Shown: piece after piece, positions 7,932 through 16,922 of the stretch
Layout: every line of letters starts with the position of its first letter
How positions within the stretch are numbered: the stretch's first letter is position 1
Assembly: GCF_000730425.1 (NCBI RefSeq)
Contig: NZ_CP008896.1
Span: 3,038,001-3,102,000, forward strand
Origin: Pseudomonas fluorescens
GTDB taxonomy: Bacteria > Pseudomonadota > Gammaproteobacteria > Pseudomonadales > Pseudomonadaceae
Length of the DNA: 64,000 nt
Direction of reading: 5' to 3'
The notes under the pieces: generated by a model
What the model was told of the DNA's origin: nothing
What the model saw: only the letters and a program-made list of their open reading frames with translations
Databases searched by the model: none
Program-made: the position numbers and the translations under genes

Positions 7932-9323
7932 ATGGCATACGCATCCGTTAATCCCTATACAGGTGAAGTTCTAAAAAGTTTTCCAGATGCAACAGATATT
8001 CAGATTGAACAGGCTCTTGAGGCGTCTCACAACGCATTTCTTGTCTGGAAGAATTGCTCAATCGCAGAGCGTGGGGCCGTCCTTCAGCGAGCTGCCGACC
8101 TGCTGCGCGCGCGAGCAAACGACTATGCCCGGTTGCTAACACTGGAAATGGGCAAGATCACTGCCGAAGCATTAGGTGAAGTAGAAATCTCAGCAAGTAT
8201 CTTTGAGTATTACGTTAAACATGCAGAAGCTTTGTTAACTCCGCAGAAGCTGCCGGTAGCCGACCCAGCCGAGGGTGAAGCAATCTTGGTCCATGAGCCG
8301 TTGGGCACTATCCTGGCCATTGAACCATGGAACTTTCCTTACTATCAAATTGCTCGCATTCTCGCACCACAGTTGGCAGCGGGTAATACCGTGCTGCTCA
8401 AACATGCTTCAAACGTACCGCAATGTGCCGAAGCTTTCGAACAACTACTGCTTGATGCTGGTCTACCTGCTGGCGCATTCAGCAACATGTACGCAACTCG
8501 CCAGCAAATCGAGACAATCCTCAACGACTCTCGAGTACACGGGGTGGCACTGACCGGTTCCGAAGGCGCAGGTGCCATCATCGCCTCCCAGGCTGGCAAG
8601 GCACTGAAGAAATCTACATTGGAACTGGGGGGGGCAGATGCCTTCATAGTTCTGCGCGACGCTGAACTGAAAAAGACCGTGAAGTGGGCTGTTGTAGGCC
8701 GTCACTGGAATGCTGGACAGGTGTGCATATCATCCAAACGCATGATTGTAGTGGAAGAAGTCTACGATGAGTTCCTGCGCCTTTATGCCGAAGGTGTAGC
8801 ACAACTGAAGGCCGGCGACCCGTTCGATCCGGAAACAAATCTAGCCCCCCTGTCATCTCAAACTGCCGCCGACGAAATCCGCGCGAAGATTCGTGAAGCA
8901 GTCAACTACGGTGCTACGGCCACCGAGGTTGGGCCCAAGGTACCAAGCAAGGGTGCATTTGTTCAACCGACCATTCTGACCAACCTGACGCCTGATAACC
9001 CTGCCTACTACTGGGAGTTCTTCGGTCCAGTCTCGATGATCTTACGAGCTAAAGACGAAGAAGACGCGATAGTTATCGCCAACGACTCTCCGTTCGGGCT
9101 CGGTGGTTCGGTATTCACCGCAGACACCCAGCATGGTGTTGAGGTTGCTAAGCGCATCGAGACAGGCATGGTGTTCGTCAATCACCCAACGTCATCGAAA
9201 GCCGACCTACCTTTCGGCGGAATCAAAAGATCTGGTTACGGTCGCGAGCTGATTGGTTTGGGAATCAAGGAATTCGTCAACCACAAGCTGATTAACGTCA
9301 TGGATATCGACGCGCCGTTCTGA
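7932..9323 (+). CDS. Aldehyde dehydrogenase, Sad/YneI-like
   Basis: A 463-residue NAD(P)-dependent aldehyde dehydrogenase close to the short succinate-semialdehyde dehydrogenases of the YneI (Sad) type. Visible motifs are EPWNFPYYQ, the active-site Glu in LELGGADAF and the catalytic Cys in NAGQVCISSKR. The C-terminus reads LPFGGIKRSGYGRELIGLGIKEFVNHK. It oxidises an aldehyde to the acid in the cytoplasm; the substrate may be broader than succinate semialdehyde given the context. GGAG precedes ATG 7932. A strong GC hairpin follows the gene. Confidence 0.88.
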   Translation: MAYASVNPYTGEVLKSFPDATDIQIEQALEASHNAFLVWKNCSIAERGAVLQRAADLLRARANDYARLLTLEMGKITAEALGEVEISASIFEYYVKHAEALLTPQKLPVADPAEGEAILVHEPLGTILAIEPWNFPYYQIARILAPQLAAGNTVLLKHASNVPQCAEAFEQLLLDAGLPAGAFSNMYATRQQIETILNDSRVHGVALTGSEGAGAIIASQAGKALKKSTLELGGADAFIVLRDAELKKTVKWAVVGRHWNAGQVCISSKRMIVVEEVYDEFLRLYAEGVAQLKAGDPFDPETNLAPLSSQTAADEIRAKIREAVNYGATATEVGPKVPSKGAFVQPTILTNLTPDNPAYYWEFFGPVSMILRAKDEEDAIVIANDSPFGLGGSVFTADTQHGVEVAKRIETGMVFVNHPTSSKADLPFGGIKRSGYGRELIGLGIKEFVNHKLINVMDIDAPF

Positions 9324-9370
9324 CTTACATCTTCACCTCAATGCAAACAGGCCTCAGTGCTTTTATGCAG

Positions 9371-9412
9371 CAGCCCCCCCCTCTTTGATGAAGAGATCGG
9401 GGGGGGGGGCTG
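9371..9412 (+). terminator. Strong GC hairpin after aldehyde dehydrogenase gene
   Basis: CAGCCCCCCCC pairs with a run of G ending GGGGCTG. An inner stem CTCTT-TGATG-AAGAG extends it, with a small bulge. There is no T run, so it may act as a transcript-stabilising or attenuating hairpin rather than a classical terminator. It is a long homopolymeric C/G tract and prone to length error in sequencing. Confidence 0.55.
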
Positions 9413-9517
9413 GACTACGTAGCCAAGCCTGGCGCGCAGCACAGCGCGCTCCCCGCCGATCCAGAAGCAGGCTGAAAAAGTGCGGCGATAGGAATGCCTG
9501 CGCGAATACACAACTAC

Positions 9518-9537
9518 ATATTGACATATATCAATAT
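9518..9537. promoter_or_regulatory. Perfect inverted repeat, probable regulator site
   Basis: ATATTGA, six-base spacer, TCAATAT. It is 49 bases upstream of the next aldehyde dehydrogenase gene. AT-rich dyads of this length are typical of ArsR-family operators, and two ArsR genes flank the cluster, so one of them is a likely binder. This link is inference. Confidence 0.55.
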
Positions 9538-9586
9538 CTCAAATAATCTCAACCAAACCCATCGCACTTACCTCAGGAGGTAACCC

Positions 9587-11086
9587 ATGCAAAATTCCAG
9601 TGATACCCATCCGAGCTACCTTCCCGACAACAGCTACGGCCTGTTTATCGACAACCAGTGGGTGGCGGCCGAAAACGGTGAAACCCTCGACATTATCAAC
9701 CCCGCCAACGGAAAAATTCTCACCAACATCCCAAACGCCACAGCTGCCGACGTCGACCGCGCGGTGCAGGCCGCAAAACGCGCCTTCGTGACCTGGCGTA
9801 CCACCTCGCCAGCGGAACGCGCCAATGCGTTGTTGAAGATCGCCGACCTGCTGGAAGCCGATGCCGATCGGTTCGCCGTTCTGGAAACCCTTGATGTAGG
9901 CAAACCCATTCGTGAAAGTCGCTCCGTCGACATCCCACTGGCGATTGATCATTTCCGCTACTTCGCCGGCGCAATCCGCAGCCAATCGGATGAGGCGGTC
10001 ATGCTGGATGAGCAAACACTCAGCATCGCTCTCAGTGAACCCCTCGGCGTCGTGGGCCAAGTGATTCCGTGGAACTTCCCGCTTCTTATGGCCGCCTGGA
10101 AGATCGCTCCAGCCATCGCGGCGGGTAACACCGTAGTCATCAAACCTTCTGAGCTAACCCCGGTAACCATCCTTGAACTGGCGAAGATCTTCGCCAAGGT
10201 ACTTCCGGCCGGCGTGGTCAACATCGTCACAGGCTTAGGCACCTCAGTTGGCCAGGCCCTACTGGATCATCCAGACCTGCGCAAGCTTGCCTTCACTGGC
10301 TCGACGCGTGTCGGCGAACTCGTCGCCAATGCGGCAGCGAAGAAAATCATTCCTGCCACCCTTGAACTGGGCGGCAAGTCAGCCAACATCGTTTTCCCCG
10401 ATGCGAACTGGGACAAGGCCGTGGAAGGCGCAGTCCTCGCCATCCTGTGGAACCAAGGCCAAGTCTGCGAATCCGGCGCACGGCTGTTCGTTCACGAGTC
10501 CATCTACGAGCAATTCCTGGCTGAGCTCAAGCATAAGTTCGAAGCTGTGCGTGTGGGTGACCCATTGAACCCAGACACCATGATGGGCGCACAGGTCAGC
10601 AAGACCCAGATGGAACGGATCCTCGGCTACGTTGATATCGCCAAACAGGAAGGTGCCGAGGTACTGATCGGCGGCGGTCGCCTTACAGGTGCCGATTACG
10701 ATGCCGGCTTCTTCATCCAGCCAACGATTCTGGTCGGTGTTCGCAACGATATGCGCGTCGCCTACGAGGAAATTTTCGGCCCTGTTCTGTGCGTCATTCC
10801 TTTCAAGGATGAAGCGGAGGTCATCGCCATGGCCAACGACTCCGAGTACGGCCTAGCGGGCGCAGTCTGGACCCAAGACATCAACCGGGCGTTACGTGTG
10901 GCACGCGCGGTGGAAACCGGACGTATGTGGGTAAATACCTACCATGAGATCCCTGCCCACGCCCCCTTTGGTGGCTATAAGAAATCTGGCCTAGGACGGG
11001 AAACTCACAAGTCAATGCTGGAAGCCTACAGCCAGAAGAAGAACATCTACGTCAGCCTCAACGAAGCACCGCTCGGGCTCTTCTGA
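9587..11086 (+). CDS. NAD-dependent aldehyde dehydrogenase (betaine aldehyde dehydrogenase-like)
   Basis: A 499-residue classical ALDH. It shows IPWNFPLLMAAWKIAPA, FTGSTRVGE, the active-site Glu in LELGGKSANIVFPD and the catalytic Cys in NQGQVCESGARLFV. The C-terminus has PFGGYKKSGLGRETHKSMLEAY. The family includes betaine, acetaldehyde and gamma-aminobutyraldehyde dehydrogenases. In this neighbourhood a broad detoxifying role is as likely as a dedicated catabolic one. AGGAGG before ATG 9587 is a strong ribosome binding site. It has its own upstream region with the dyad at 9518-9537, so it is probably regulated apart from the gene before it. Confidence 0.88.
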   Translation: MQNSSDTHPSYLPDNSYGLFIDNQWVAAENGETLDIINPANGKILTNIPNATAADVDRAVQAAKRAFVTWRTTSPAERANALLKIADLLEADADRFAVLETLDVGKPIRESRSVDIPLAIDHFRYFAGAIRSQSDEAVMLDEQTLSIALSEPLGVVGQVIPWNFPLLMAAWKIAPAIAAGNTVVIKPSELTPVTILELAKIFAKVLPAGVVNIVTGLGTSVGQALLDHPDLRKLAFTGSTRVGELVANAAAKKIIPATLELGGKSANIVFPDANWDKAVEGAVLAILWNQGQVCESGARLFVHESIYEQFLAELKHKFEAVRVGDPLNPDTMMGAQVSKTQMERILGYVDIAKQEGAEVLIGGGRLTGADYDAGFFIQPTILVGVRNDMRVAYEEIFGPVLCVIPFKDEAEVIAMANDSEYGLAGAVWTQDINRALRVARAVETGRMWVNTYHEIPAHAPFGGYKKSGLGRETHKSMLEAYSQKKNIYVSLNEAPLGLF

Positions 11087-11149
11087 CCTCGCTGATCCAT
11101 GTTTTTTTGACCTATAACATCGAATATTTTAGATATGCAGGTAAACGAA

Positions 11150-12274
11150 ATGACACAATCAGAACTTTTTAAAACCACTCAGCTGGGCCCATACACCCTC
11201 AAGAACCGTATCGTTCTGCCGCCACTGACGCGTTCGCGCAGCTCCCAACCCGGCAATATTGCGAACGACCTAATGGCCACATATTACCGTCAGCGCAGCG
11301 GTGCTGGCTTCATGGTGACCGAGGGCACACAGATCGAACCCCGAGGACAGGGTTATGCCTGGACACCCGGCATTCATAGCCCAGAACAGATACAAGGCTG
11401 GCGTAAGGTCACCGACGCTGTTCACGCCGAAGGGGGGGTGATCTTTGCTCAACTTTGGCATGTAGGCCGCGTGTCGCACACATCGCTGCAACCCGGTGGT
11501 GAAGCGCCCGTCGCGCCATCAGCCATCCGCGCGGACAACGTCAAGGTGTTCATCGAAACTGGCCCCGGCACGGGTGCACTGGCCGACCCATCGCCCCCCC
11601 GAGCCCTGTCCACCAAGGAGGTAAAGGAACTGGTTGAGCTCTACGCCCAAGCAGCCCGAAATGCTTTGGACGCAGGTTTTGACGGGGTGGAGCTTCACTG
11701 CGCGAACGGGTACCTGGTAAACCAGTTCATTTCGGCCCATACCAACCAGCGTGATGATGAATATGGCGGTTCGCTGCAGAACCGTCTTCGCTTCCTGCGC
11801 GAAATCACCCTGGCCGTTGCTGGTGTCGTCGGCAAGGAGCGCATGGGAGTTCGCTTCGCCCCGCTGTTCGCGACCACAGACGAAGACCGCGTATACCTTG
11901 GCCTGGTCGAAGAAGATCCTCACCAAACCTACATCGAGGCAGTGAAGATCCTCGAGGAAGTGGGCATTGCCTACCTGTCGCTCGCCGAAGCCGATTGGGA
12001 AAACGCACCCGAGCTGCCTGAGACGTTCCGGGAAGATGTTCGTAAGACCTTCAGCGGCAAGATTCTCTATGCCGGCAAGTACACCGCTGAACGAGGAAAT
12101 CGCGTGATAAAAGCTGGCTGGGGCGACCTGATCGCTTTTGGTCGCCCCTTCATTGCGAACCCCGACCTGCCCGCTCGTATCGCCAACAACTGGCCGCTTC
12201 ACCCAGTTGATCCAAGCAGCATGTACGGCGGTACCGATAAGGGCTACACCGACTACCCGACTTACAAATCCTAA
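11150..12274 (+). CDS. nemA: Old yellow enzyme family alkene reductase, NemA-like
   Basis: An FMN-dependent NADPH:enone reductase of about 374 residues that reduces C=C bonds of maleimides, enals and quinones. The N-terminal FKTTQLGPYTLKNRIVLPPLTRSR and the central FDGVELHCANGYLVNQF and ...DDEYGGSLQNR are hallmarks of the family, and the C-terminal GWGDLIAFGRPFIANPDL binds flavin phosphate. E. coli nemA is controlled by NemR, and PyeR controls a homologue in P. aeruginosa; relatives of both regulators are here. The frame opens at ATG 11135, but AGG before ATG 11150 favours the shorter start. An AT-rich dyad-like element (near 11124-11136) precedes it. Confidence 0.9.
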   Translation: MTQSELFKTTQLGPYTLKNRIVLPPLTRSRSSQPGNIANDLMATYYRQRSGAGFMVTEGTQIEPRGQGYAWTPGIHSPEQIQGWRKVTDAVHAEGGVIFAQLWHVGRVSHTSLQPGGEAPVAPSAIRADNVKVFIETGPGTGALADPSPPRALSTKEVKELVELYAQAARNALDAGFDGVELHCANGYLVNQFISAHTNQRDDEYGGSLQNRLRFLREITLAVAGVVGKERMGVRFAPLFATTDEDRVYLGLVEEDPHQTYIEAVKILEEVGIAYLSLAEADWENAPELPETFREDVRKTFSGKILYAGKYTAERGNRVIKAGWGDLIAFGRPFIANPDLPARIANNWPLHPVDPSSMYGGTDKGYTDYPTYKS

Positions 12275-12283
12275 ACGCTCAAT

Positions 12284-12311
12284 GCCACGCCCCATAACTC
12301 AGGGGCGTGGC
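12284..12311 (+). terminator. Perfect 10-bp hairpin after nemA
   Basis: GCCACGCCCC, loop of eight, GGGGCGTGGC. There is no T run behind it. It is probably an attenuator or an mRNA-protecting stem between nemA and the next gene. Confidence 0.5.
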
Positions 12312-12340
12312 TCAGCGTTTGCTGACCGAGGAAGTTAAGC

Positions 12341-13324
12341 ATGTACCAACCGAGCACGATCCCCTACCAAGAGCATAGGGGATTCAAACGAACCTTCAGG
12401 CAGGGTCATCTAAGCCTTGGGCTGTTCTTTCCCCTAGAGGCTTTCGAAGGTGATACACCGAGCATGCTAGATCAGGTCGCGCTGGCCAAACGTGCAGAGG
12501 CACTTGGTTTTTCGGCGCTCTGGTTTCGCGACGTCCCACTCAGGGACCCAAGCTTCGGCGATGTCGGCCAGGTTTTCGACCCTTGGGTGTATCTGGGCTA
12601 CATGGCAGCCCATACAACAGAAATCGCACTAGGTACCGCCTCCATCGCCCTTACTTTGCGTAATCCCTTGCACACGGCAAAGGCCGCAGCGAGCATTGAT
12701 CAGTTGAGCGGAGGCCGCTTGCTCCTGGGAGTAGCCTCTGGCGATCGTCCCGTGGAGTTTCCCGCATTCAGCATTGATCCAGAAAAGCGTGGCGAGACCT
12801 TTCAAGAAAACTTCAATGTGATACGCCAAGCCCATCGAACACACTTCGAGCCCATTCGCTGGAGTGGCGGCGAGTTAGTGGGGGCCGACCTCGTTCCCAA
12901 ACCTACGACTCGGGAAATACCGCTATTCGTAACCGGACACAGCCGCCAGCCGCTCGATTGGATCGCACGTGAAAGCCATGGATGGATCAACTATCCACGT
13001 CCGCCAAAAATACAGCGACTGATCGTGGAGGATTGGCGACAGGAAATAGTTAAACAGTGTGACACTATCTACAAACCGTTCTTGCAATCGCTTTATATCG
13101 ACCTGGACGAACACCCGTCCACGCCGCCCTCGCATATCCATCTAGGATTTCGACTAGGACGTAACCACCTTCGGGCCTTGCTGGATACACTTCAGGAAAT
13201 CGGTGTAGATCACGTCATCCTGAACCTCAAGTATGGTAAACGCCCCGCAGCAGAGGTTATCGAGGAACTTGGCAAGCATATCGTCCCGCAATTCGGCGTC
13301 CAGGCTTCTGATAGTGCTGCCTGA
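12341..13324 (+). CDS. LLM class flavin-dependent oxidoreductase
   Basis: A 327-residue luciferase-like monooxygenase fold. Recognisable parts are ALAKRAEALGFSALWFRDVP, IALGTASIALTLRNPLHTAK and LSGGRLLLGVASGDRPVEF. Such enzymes use reduced FMN supplied by a separate reductase. The variant seen here resembles small standalone LLM oxidoreductases of unknown substrate. GAGGAAG lies before ATG 12341. It sits 66 bases after nemA and before an ArsR gene, so a role in handling the same class of compounds is inferred. Confidence 0.85.
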   Translation: MYQPSTIPYQEHRGFKRTFRQGHLSLGLFFPLEAFEGDTPSMLDQVALAKRAEALGFSALWFRDVPLRDPSFGDVGQVFDPWVYLGYMAAHTTEIALGTASIALTLRNPLHTAKAAASIDQLSGGRLLLGVASGDRPVEFPAFSIDPEKRGETFQENFNVIRQAHRTHFEPIRWSGGELVGADLVPKPTTREIPLFVTGHSRQPLDWIARESHGWINYPRPPKIQRLIVEDWRQEIVKQCDTIYKPFLQSLYIDLDEHPSTPPSHIHLGFRLGRNHLRALLDTLQEIGVDHVILNLKYGKRPAAEVIEELGKHIVPQFGVQASDSAA

Positions 13325-13424
13325 CAGAGCAACAATACTTCAGCCAGGAGCGGCCAGTCCTTGCAACAGACGGCGGGCGCAGAGGTCACGTCAATACCTT
13401 CCATTTTTCTGCGCAAACCCGGAA

Positions 13425-13438
13425 GATATCTAAATATC
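13425..13438. promoter_or_regulatory. Inverted repeat upstream of second ArsR gene
   Basis: GATAT, four-base spacer, ATATC, 24 bases before the ArsR start. ATAT-rich elements of similar form lie before nemA (near 11124-11136) and as the longer dyad at 9518-9537. It is a candidate autoregulatory site. Confidence 0.45.
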
Positions 13439-13462
13439 GCAAAAAACAGGTATCAACATTCC

Positions 13463-13768
13463 ATGACCATTGACGTCAACGAAGCACTGAAAGCATTGGC
13501 AAACCCGATGCGCCTTGCCATCCTCAATTGGCTCAAGGATCCCAGGACAATCTTTCCAGAGCAGGAGGTCGACCCAGAAACGGTAGGCGTGTGCGTCAGT
13601 ATCATCCAAGAGCGCACGGGCCTCTCGCAGTCCACCACATCGCTTTATCTCGCAGCTCTGCAGCGCGCGCAATTGGTGACATCGCAGCGGATCGGCCCCT
13701 GGACCTACTACAAACGCCACGACGAAAATATCGATGCCTTTTTCAAAGCGCTGCAAGAAAAAATCTAA
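13463..13768 (+). CDS. ArsR-family regulator, PyeR-like (second copy)
   Basis: A 101-residue winged-helix repressor, paralogous to the one at 2789-3085. Shared parts are ALANPMRLAILNWLKDP, GVCVSIIQERTGLSQSTTS, YLAALQRAQLV and RIGPWTYYKRH. The cysteine in GVCV is conserved in both, as is the absence of a classical metal site, which suggests thiol or redox sensing. The start is ATG 13463, with AGG 13 bases before it. A dyad at 13425-13438 may be its own operator. The two ArsR genes bracket the detoxification cluster, one at each end. Confidence 0.85.
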   Translation: MTIDVNEALKALANPMRLAILNWLKDPRTIFPEQEVDPETVGVCVSIIQERTGLSQSTTSLYLAALQRAQLVTSQRIGPWTYYKRHDENIDAFFKALQEKI

Positions 13769-14180
13769 GGCTGAAGAAACCTTGTATTTCTGGCTGATTT
13801 CAGTGCTTGCCGATTTCAAAAACAGCAATCTGACCAAGTAACGATCAACTAACCCGTTCATTTATGAGTTTTTAGCCGCAGCGAGCATTTGGTAGCGGGC
13901 ATACTCTGCATTACGCCCCCATCTCGCCTGGGGTGATCAGCAAATACCGGCCAGCCAGGACATGTGCAGGTTCGACAGATCGAACAACTTGACCTGTGGC
14001 GCGGCGTTCTTCACTACCCAGTGGAAACGCACTTTGGTTTCGCCAAACTGTCACTTAATCACTCTGAAACCGGAGCGGTATACGCAAAATACTGCACATT
14101 CCAGAGAGAAGCGCGAAGCCTCCTAGTGGTCTTTTACGGCCGACCTTCTTCTTCAGGGGGCAGCATAGGATTTTTTCAAC
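13769..14180. other. Intergenic region before mocA
   Basis: About 410 bases. The only open frame (13964-14206 plus) has no recognisable protein features and overlaps mocA out of frame. No clear operator or terminator was seen. Confidence 0.35.
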
Positions 14181-14780
14181 ATGACAGAACCGCACCGCAA
14201 GCCTGAGTATGTCGGCCTAGTTCTCGCCGCCGGCTCCGGGCAACGCTTCGGCAGCGACAAACGCCTTGCCCAGCTGGCAGACGGCAACAGCCTTTTGCGC
14301 GCGACGTTGTTGCGCGCGAAAGAAGCCTTCAGCGATGTTCGAGTCGTATTAAAGGCTGAGGATGATGCAGAGGCCTTGGCTATTCCGCATGGCATTCATC
14401 TGGTACGTGCGGCCCACGCCAAACAGGGCATGGGCTCAAGCCTGGCCGCCGGCATCCAGAGCCTGGCAAATACGCAGGCCACTGCGGTGGCGGTGCTGCT
14501 CGGGGATATGCCGTGGATTACTCTCGCAACGCTGTTGCAGTTGCGCGCGCATGCGCACGCTGAACATATTGTTGTCGCTTACTGCGATGGCCAGCGCGGA
14601 CACCCCGTGTTGTTCGGCCGGCGCTTTTGGCCGGAGCTGATGCAACTGCAAGGGGAGAATGGGGCCAAGGCTTTAATCGCCACCCATGCGCAACAGGTGA
14701 TAGAAGTGACGCTTGCTGATAGGGGCATCCTGCTGGACGTCGACAAGCCGGCCGACCTTAGCCACCCACCGATTTCATAA
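14181..14780 (+). CDS. mocA: Molybdenum cofactor cytidylyltransferase (MocA family)
   Basis: A 199-residue nucleotidyltransferase that would add CMP (or GMP) to molybdopterin to make the dinucleotide cofactor used by Mo hydroxylases. The nucleotide-binding LVLAAGSGQRFGSDKR is near the N-terminus, followed by the metal-binding GDMPW and GHPVLFGRRFWPEL. It is the only plus-strand gene here that belongs with the minus-strand molybdenum hydroxylase operon, and its 3' end overlaps the end of the moaA fragment by 23 bases. The partner enzyme is encoded at 19736-22397. Confidence 0.88.
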   Translation: MTEPHRKPEYVGLVLAAGSGQRFGSDKRLAQLADGNSLLRATLLRAKEAFSDVRVVLKAEDDAEALAIPHGIHLVRAAHAKQGMGSSLAAGIQSLANTQATAVAVLLGDMPWITLATLLQLRAHAHAEHIVVAYCDGQRGHPVLFGRRFWPELMQLQGENGAKALIATHAQQVIEVTLADRGILLDVDKPADLSHPPIS

Positions 14781-14990
14781 TCAGGGCACTGCCGGTAAAA
14801 GTGGCGTCTTGTTTGTCCTGCAGCGCACGACTGAGCAACCCTTTCAGTTGCGGCTGCGCCTGCTCAGTCGGCAGATCCAACAGCGCGCCCATAAAATGTC
14901 CGCGATTGGATGATAGGCATCCGTATAACCAGCCCGTAGACGACAACCGCAGACGACTGCAGCTCCGGCAAAAGGGCGCGCTTTCGTTGG
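14758..14990 (-). pseudogene. moaA: moaA, 3' part separated by IS insertion
   Basis: Reading on the minus strand, this piece encodes NESAPFCRSC then RLRLSSTGWLYGC and ends ALIMKSVGG. It holds the three cysteines that bind the second [4Fe-4S] cluster of MoaA. It is the missing end of the gene at 16183-16922. Joining 16922-16183 to 14986-14758 gives 969 bases, an intact 322-codon frame across the join (..IANESAPFC..). It has no start of its own. Confidence 0.9.
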
Positions 14991-16182
14991 GGAAACTCTG
15001 AAAAAGACTTCCAAATCTGGTGAGATACGGCTGTCCCACGAACTGAACGGTTGAGCCCCGATGAAGCAAATGTCTTTCGCTGATGCCGAGTACGCAGGCA
15101 AACGTAAGCAGACCCGCCGTGAGCGTTTCCTGATTGAGATGGATCAGGTCGTGCCCTGGAAAGGCCTGATTGCGTTGATCGAGCCGCATTATCCGAAGGG
15201 TGAAGGCGGTCGTCCGGCGTATCCGTTGATGGCCATGCTGCGGGTTCATCTGATGCAAAACTGGTTCGGCTACAGCGATCCGGCGATGGAAGAGTCCCTC
15301 TACGAAACCACGATTCTGCGCCAGTTTGCCGGGCTGCATTTGGATCGGATTCCGGATGAAACCACGATCCTCAACTTCCGCCGGCTGTTGGAAAAACATG
15401 AGCTGGCCGGTGGGATTTTGCAGGTCATCAACGGCTATTTGGGCGACCGAGGTTTGCTGCTGCGTCAGGGAACTGTGGTCGATGCGACGATCATTCATGC
15501 GCCCAGTTCGACCAAGAACAAGGACGGTAAACGCGACCCCGAAATGCACCAGACAAAGAAAGGAAATCAGTACTATTTCGGGATGAAATCGCACATCGGT
15601 GTCGATGTTGAATCCGGTCTGGTACATAGCGTGGTGGGCACGGCGGCGAATGTGGCGGACGTGACTCAGGTCGATCAGTTGCTGCATGGCGAGGAAACTT
15701 ACGTCTCTGGCGATGCCGGTTACACCGGCGTGGAGAAGCGTGCGGAGCATCAACATCGCCAGATGATCTGGTCGATCGCAGCGCGCCCCAGCAGCTATAA
15801 GAAGCATGCAAAAAAGAGCCTGATCGGTCGCATGCGCCGCAAAATCGAATACGCGAAAGCTCAAGTCCGGGCCAAGGTTGAGCATCCATTCAGGGTGATC
15901 AAGCGCCAGTTTGGTTATACGAAAGTCCGCTTCCGAGGCTTGGTGAAAAACACCGCGCAGCAGACCACACTGTTTGCCTTATCGAACCTGTGGATGATGC
16001 GAAAACGACTGTTGAATGCAGGCGAGGTGCGCCTGTGATGTGGACAATGAGCCCTGAAAAGGTGCTATTCCGCAAAAAACAGTGAACTGACAGGAGGAAA
16101 GGTCTGATTTTCGATTAAGTCGGTGTTTTTTGAACCTCAGACAGCGAGGCCGTTAAAAACGGCTGCTTACTTCAGACCTTCC
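14991..16182 (+). mobile_element. IS5-family insertion sequence, complete (1192 bp)
   Basis: The ends are GGAAACTCTGAA on the left and, as reverse complement, GGAAGGTCTGAA on the right. TTGG is repeated on both sides (14987-14990 and 16183-16186), a 4-bp target duplication. One transposase gene fills it. The perfect target duplication and the restorable moaA frame indicate a recent insertion. A decayed relative lies at 27316-27605 and a fragment near 45838. Confidence 0.92.
15061..16038 (+). CDS. IS5-family transposase (DDE)
   Basis: A 325-residue transposase. It has the N-terminal IS5 domain (LIALIEPHYPKGEGGRPAYP, FGYSDPAMEESLYE), then the catalytic DDE region with VVDATIIHAPSS, GVDVESGLVHSVVGTAANVAD, and ETYVSGDAGYTGVEKR, and a basic C-terminus with KVEHPFRVIKRQFGYTKVRF. 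Length and motifs are complete, so the element may still be active. A long open frame on the opposite strand (14758-15885) is only an antisense shadow joined to the moaA tail. Confidence 0.92.
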   Translation: MKQMSFADAEYAGKRKQTRRERFLIEMDQVVPWKGLIALIEPHYPKGEGGRPAYPLMAMLRVHLMQNWFGYSDPAMEESLYETTILRQFAGLHLDRIPDETTILNFRRLLEKHELAGGILQVINGYLGDRGLLLRQGTVVDATIIHAPSSTKNKDGKRDPEMHQTKKGNQYYFGMKSHIGVDVESGLVHSVVGTAANVADVTQVDQLLHGEETYVSGDAGYTGVEKRAEHQHRQMIWSIAARPSSYKKHAKKSLIGRMRRKIEYAKAQVRAKVEHPFRVIKRQFGYTKVRFRGLVKNTAQQTTLFALSNLWMMRKRLLNAGEVRL

Positions 16183-16922
16183 TTGGCAATAATACCGAAC
16201 GCCCCGCGCTCGCCCACGCTATAACGCAGCGCAGTGGCATCTAGCGCTGCCTCGGTTTGTGTGAAGACATAACACTCGCCGATAAGCTCCAGCAGCTCGC
16301 GCTGGCCGACGAACTGGGTACGAAAAGCCTCTGCATGCTGGGCCAGATGGCCCATGCGCATCAGCTCGATAAAGCGCAATTCGTAGCCCTGCTCCAGGCA
16401 GAACGCCAACATGGGCATGACCTGGTCGAGGTTGCTGCCACGCATCGGCACCATATTGATTTTGATGCTCATACCAGATCGACGCGCCAGCTCAATGCCG
16501 TTAAGCACAGTCTGCAGATCGCCGCCCTTTGCGATCTTGCGGAAGGCGCGCGGGTCAAGTGTGTCGAGGGACACATTGACCCGCTGGATGCCCGCGCTGC
16601 GCAATACCGGCAACTTGCCGGCCAGCAATTGTCCATTAGTGGTCAGGCTGATGTCCTGCAACGCTAGCGCACCGATGCCCTGCAGAAAAGGCTCCAGCCG
16701 ATCACTCAGCAGCGGCTCACCGCCGGTAATGCGCAGCGCGTCGATACCGGCGACATCCCTGAGCAGTTCGACGGCGCGCAGCATCGACGCGGCCGCCAGC
16801 TCATCACGCGCGGCCACCAAGCGGCGGCCATCGGCCACACAGTAGGTGCAGGCGTAATTGCAGGCAGCCGTGAGGCTCAGGCGAAGTTTGCGGAAACGCC
16901 GACCCTGTCGATCGACGATCAC
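16183..16922 (-). pseudogene. moaA: moaA (GTP 3',8-cyclase), 5' part, interrupted by IS5
   Basis: MoaA starts molybdopterin synthesis by converting GTP to cyclic pyranopterin precursor. This part holds the radical-SAM cluster cysteines C21, C25 and C28 (ACNYACTYC), then LRITGGEPLL and VNVSLDTLDP. The start is GTG 16922, overlapping the stop of the preceding ABM gene by four bases. After 16183 the frame enters the IS5 element and ends at 16167 as ...AKEGLK, so the product lacks the C-terminal [4Fe-4S] domain and should be inactive. The missing part lies at 14758-14990. A second moaA elsewhere in the genome would be needed for Mo enzymes. Confidence 0.9.

Noticed and set aside
11519-12295. 258-codon open frame on the minus strand
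   Set aside because: Antisense to nemA, which has clear old yellow enzyme motifs.
13964-14206. 80-codon open frame before mocA
   Set aside because: Overlaps mocA out of frame, with no family similarity or ribosome binding site that I can support.
14758-15885. 375-codon open frame on the minus strand
   Set aside because: It is antisense to the IS5 transposase and runs by chance into the moaA 3' fragment; only the last 75 or so codons are real coding sequence, of moaA.
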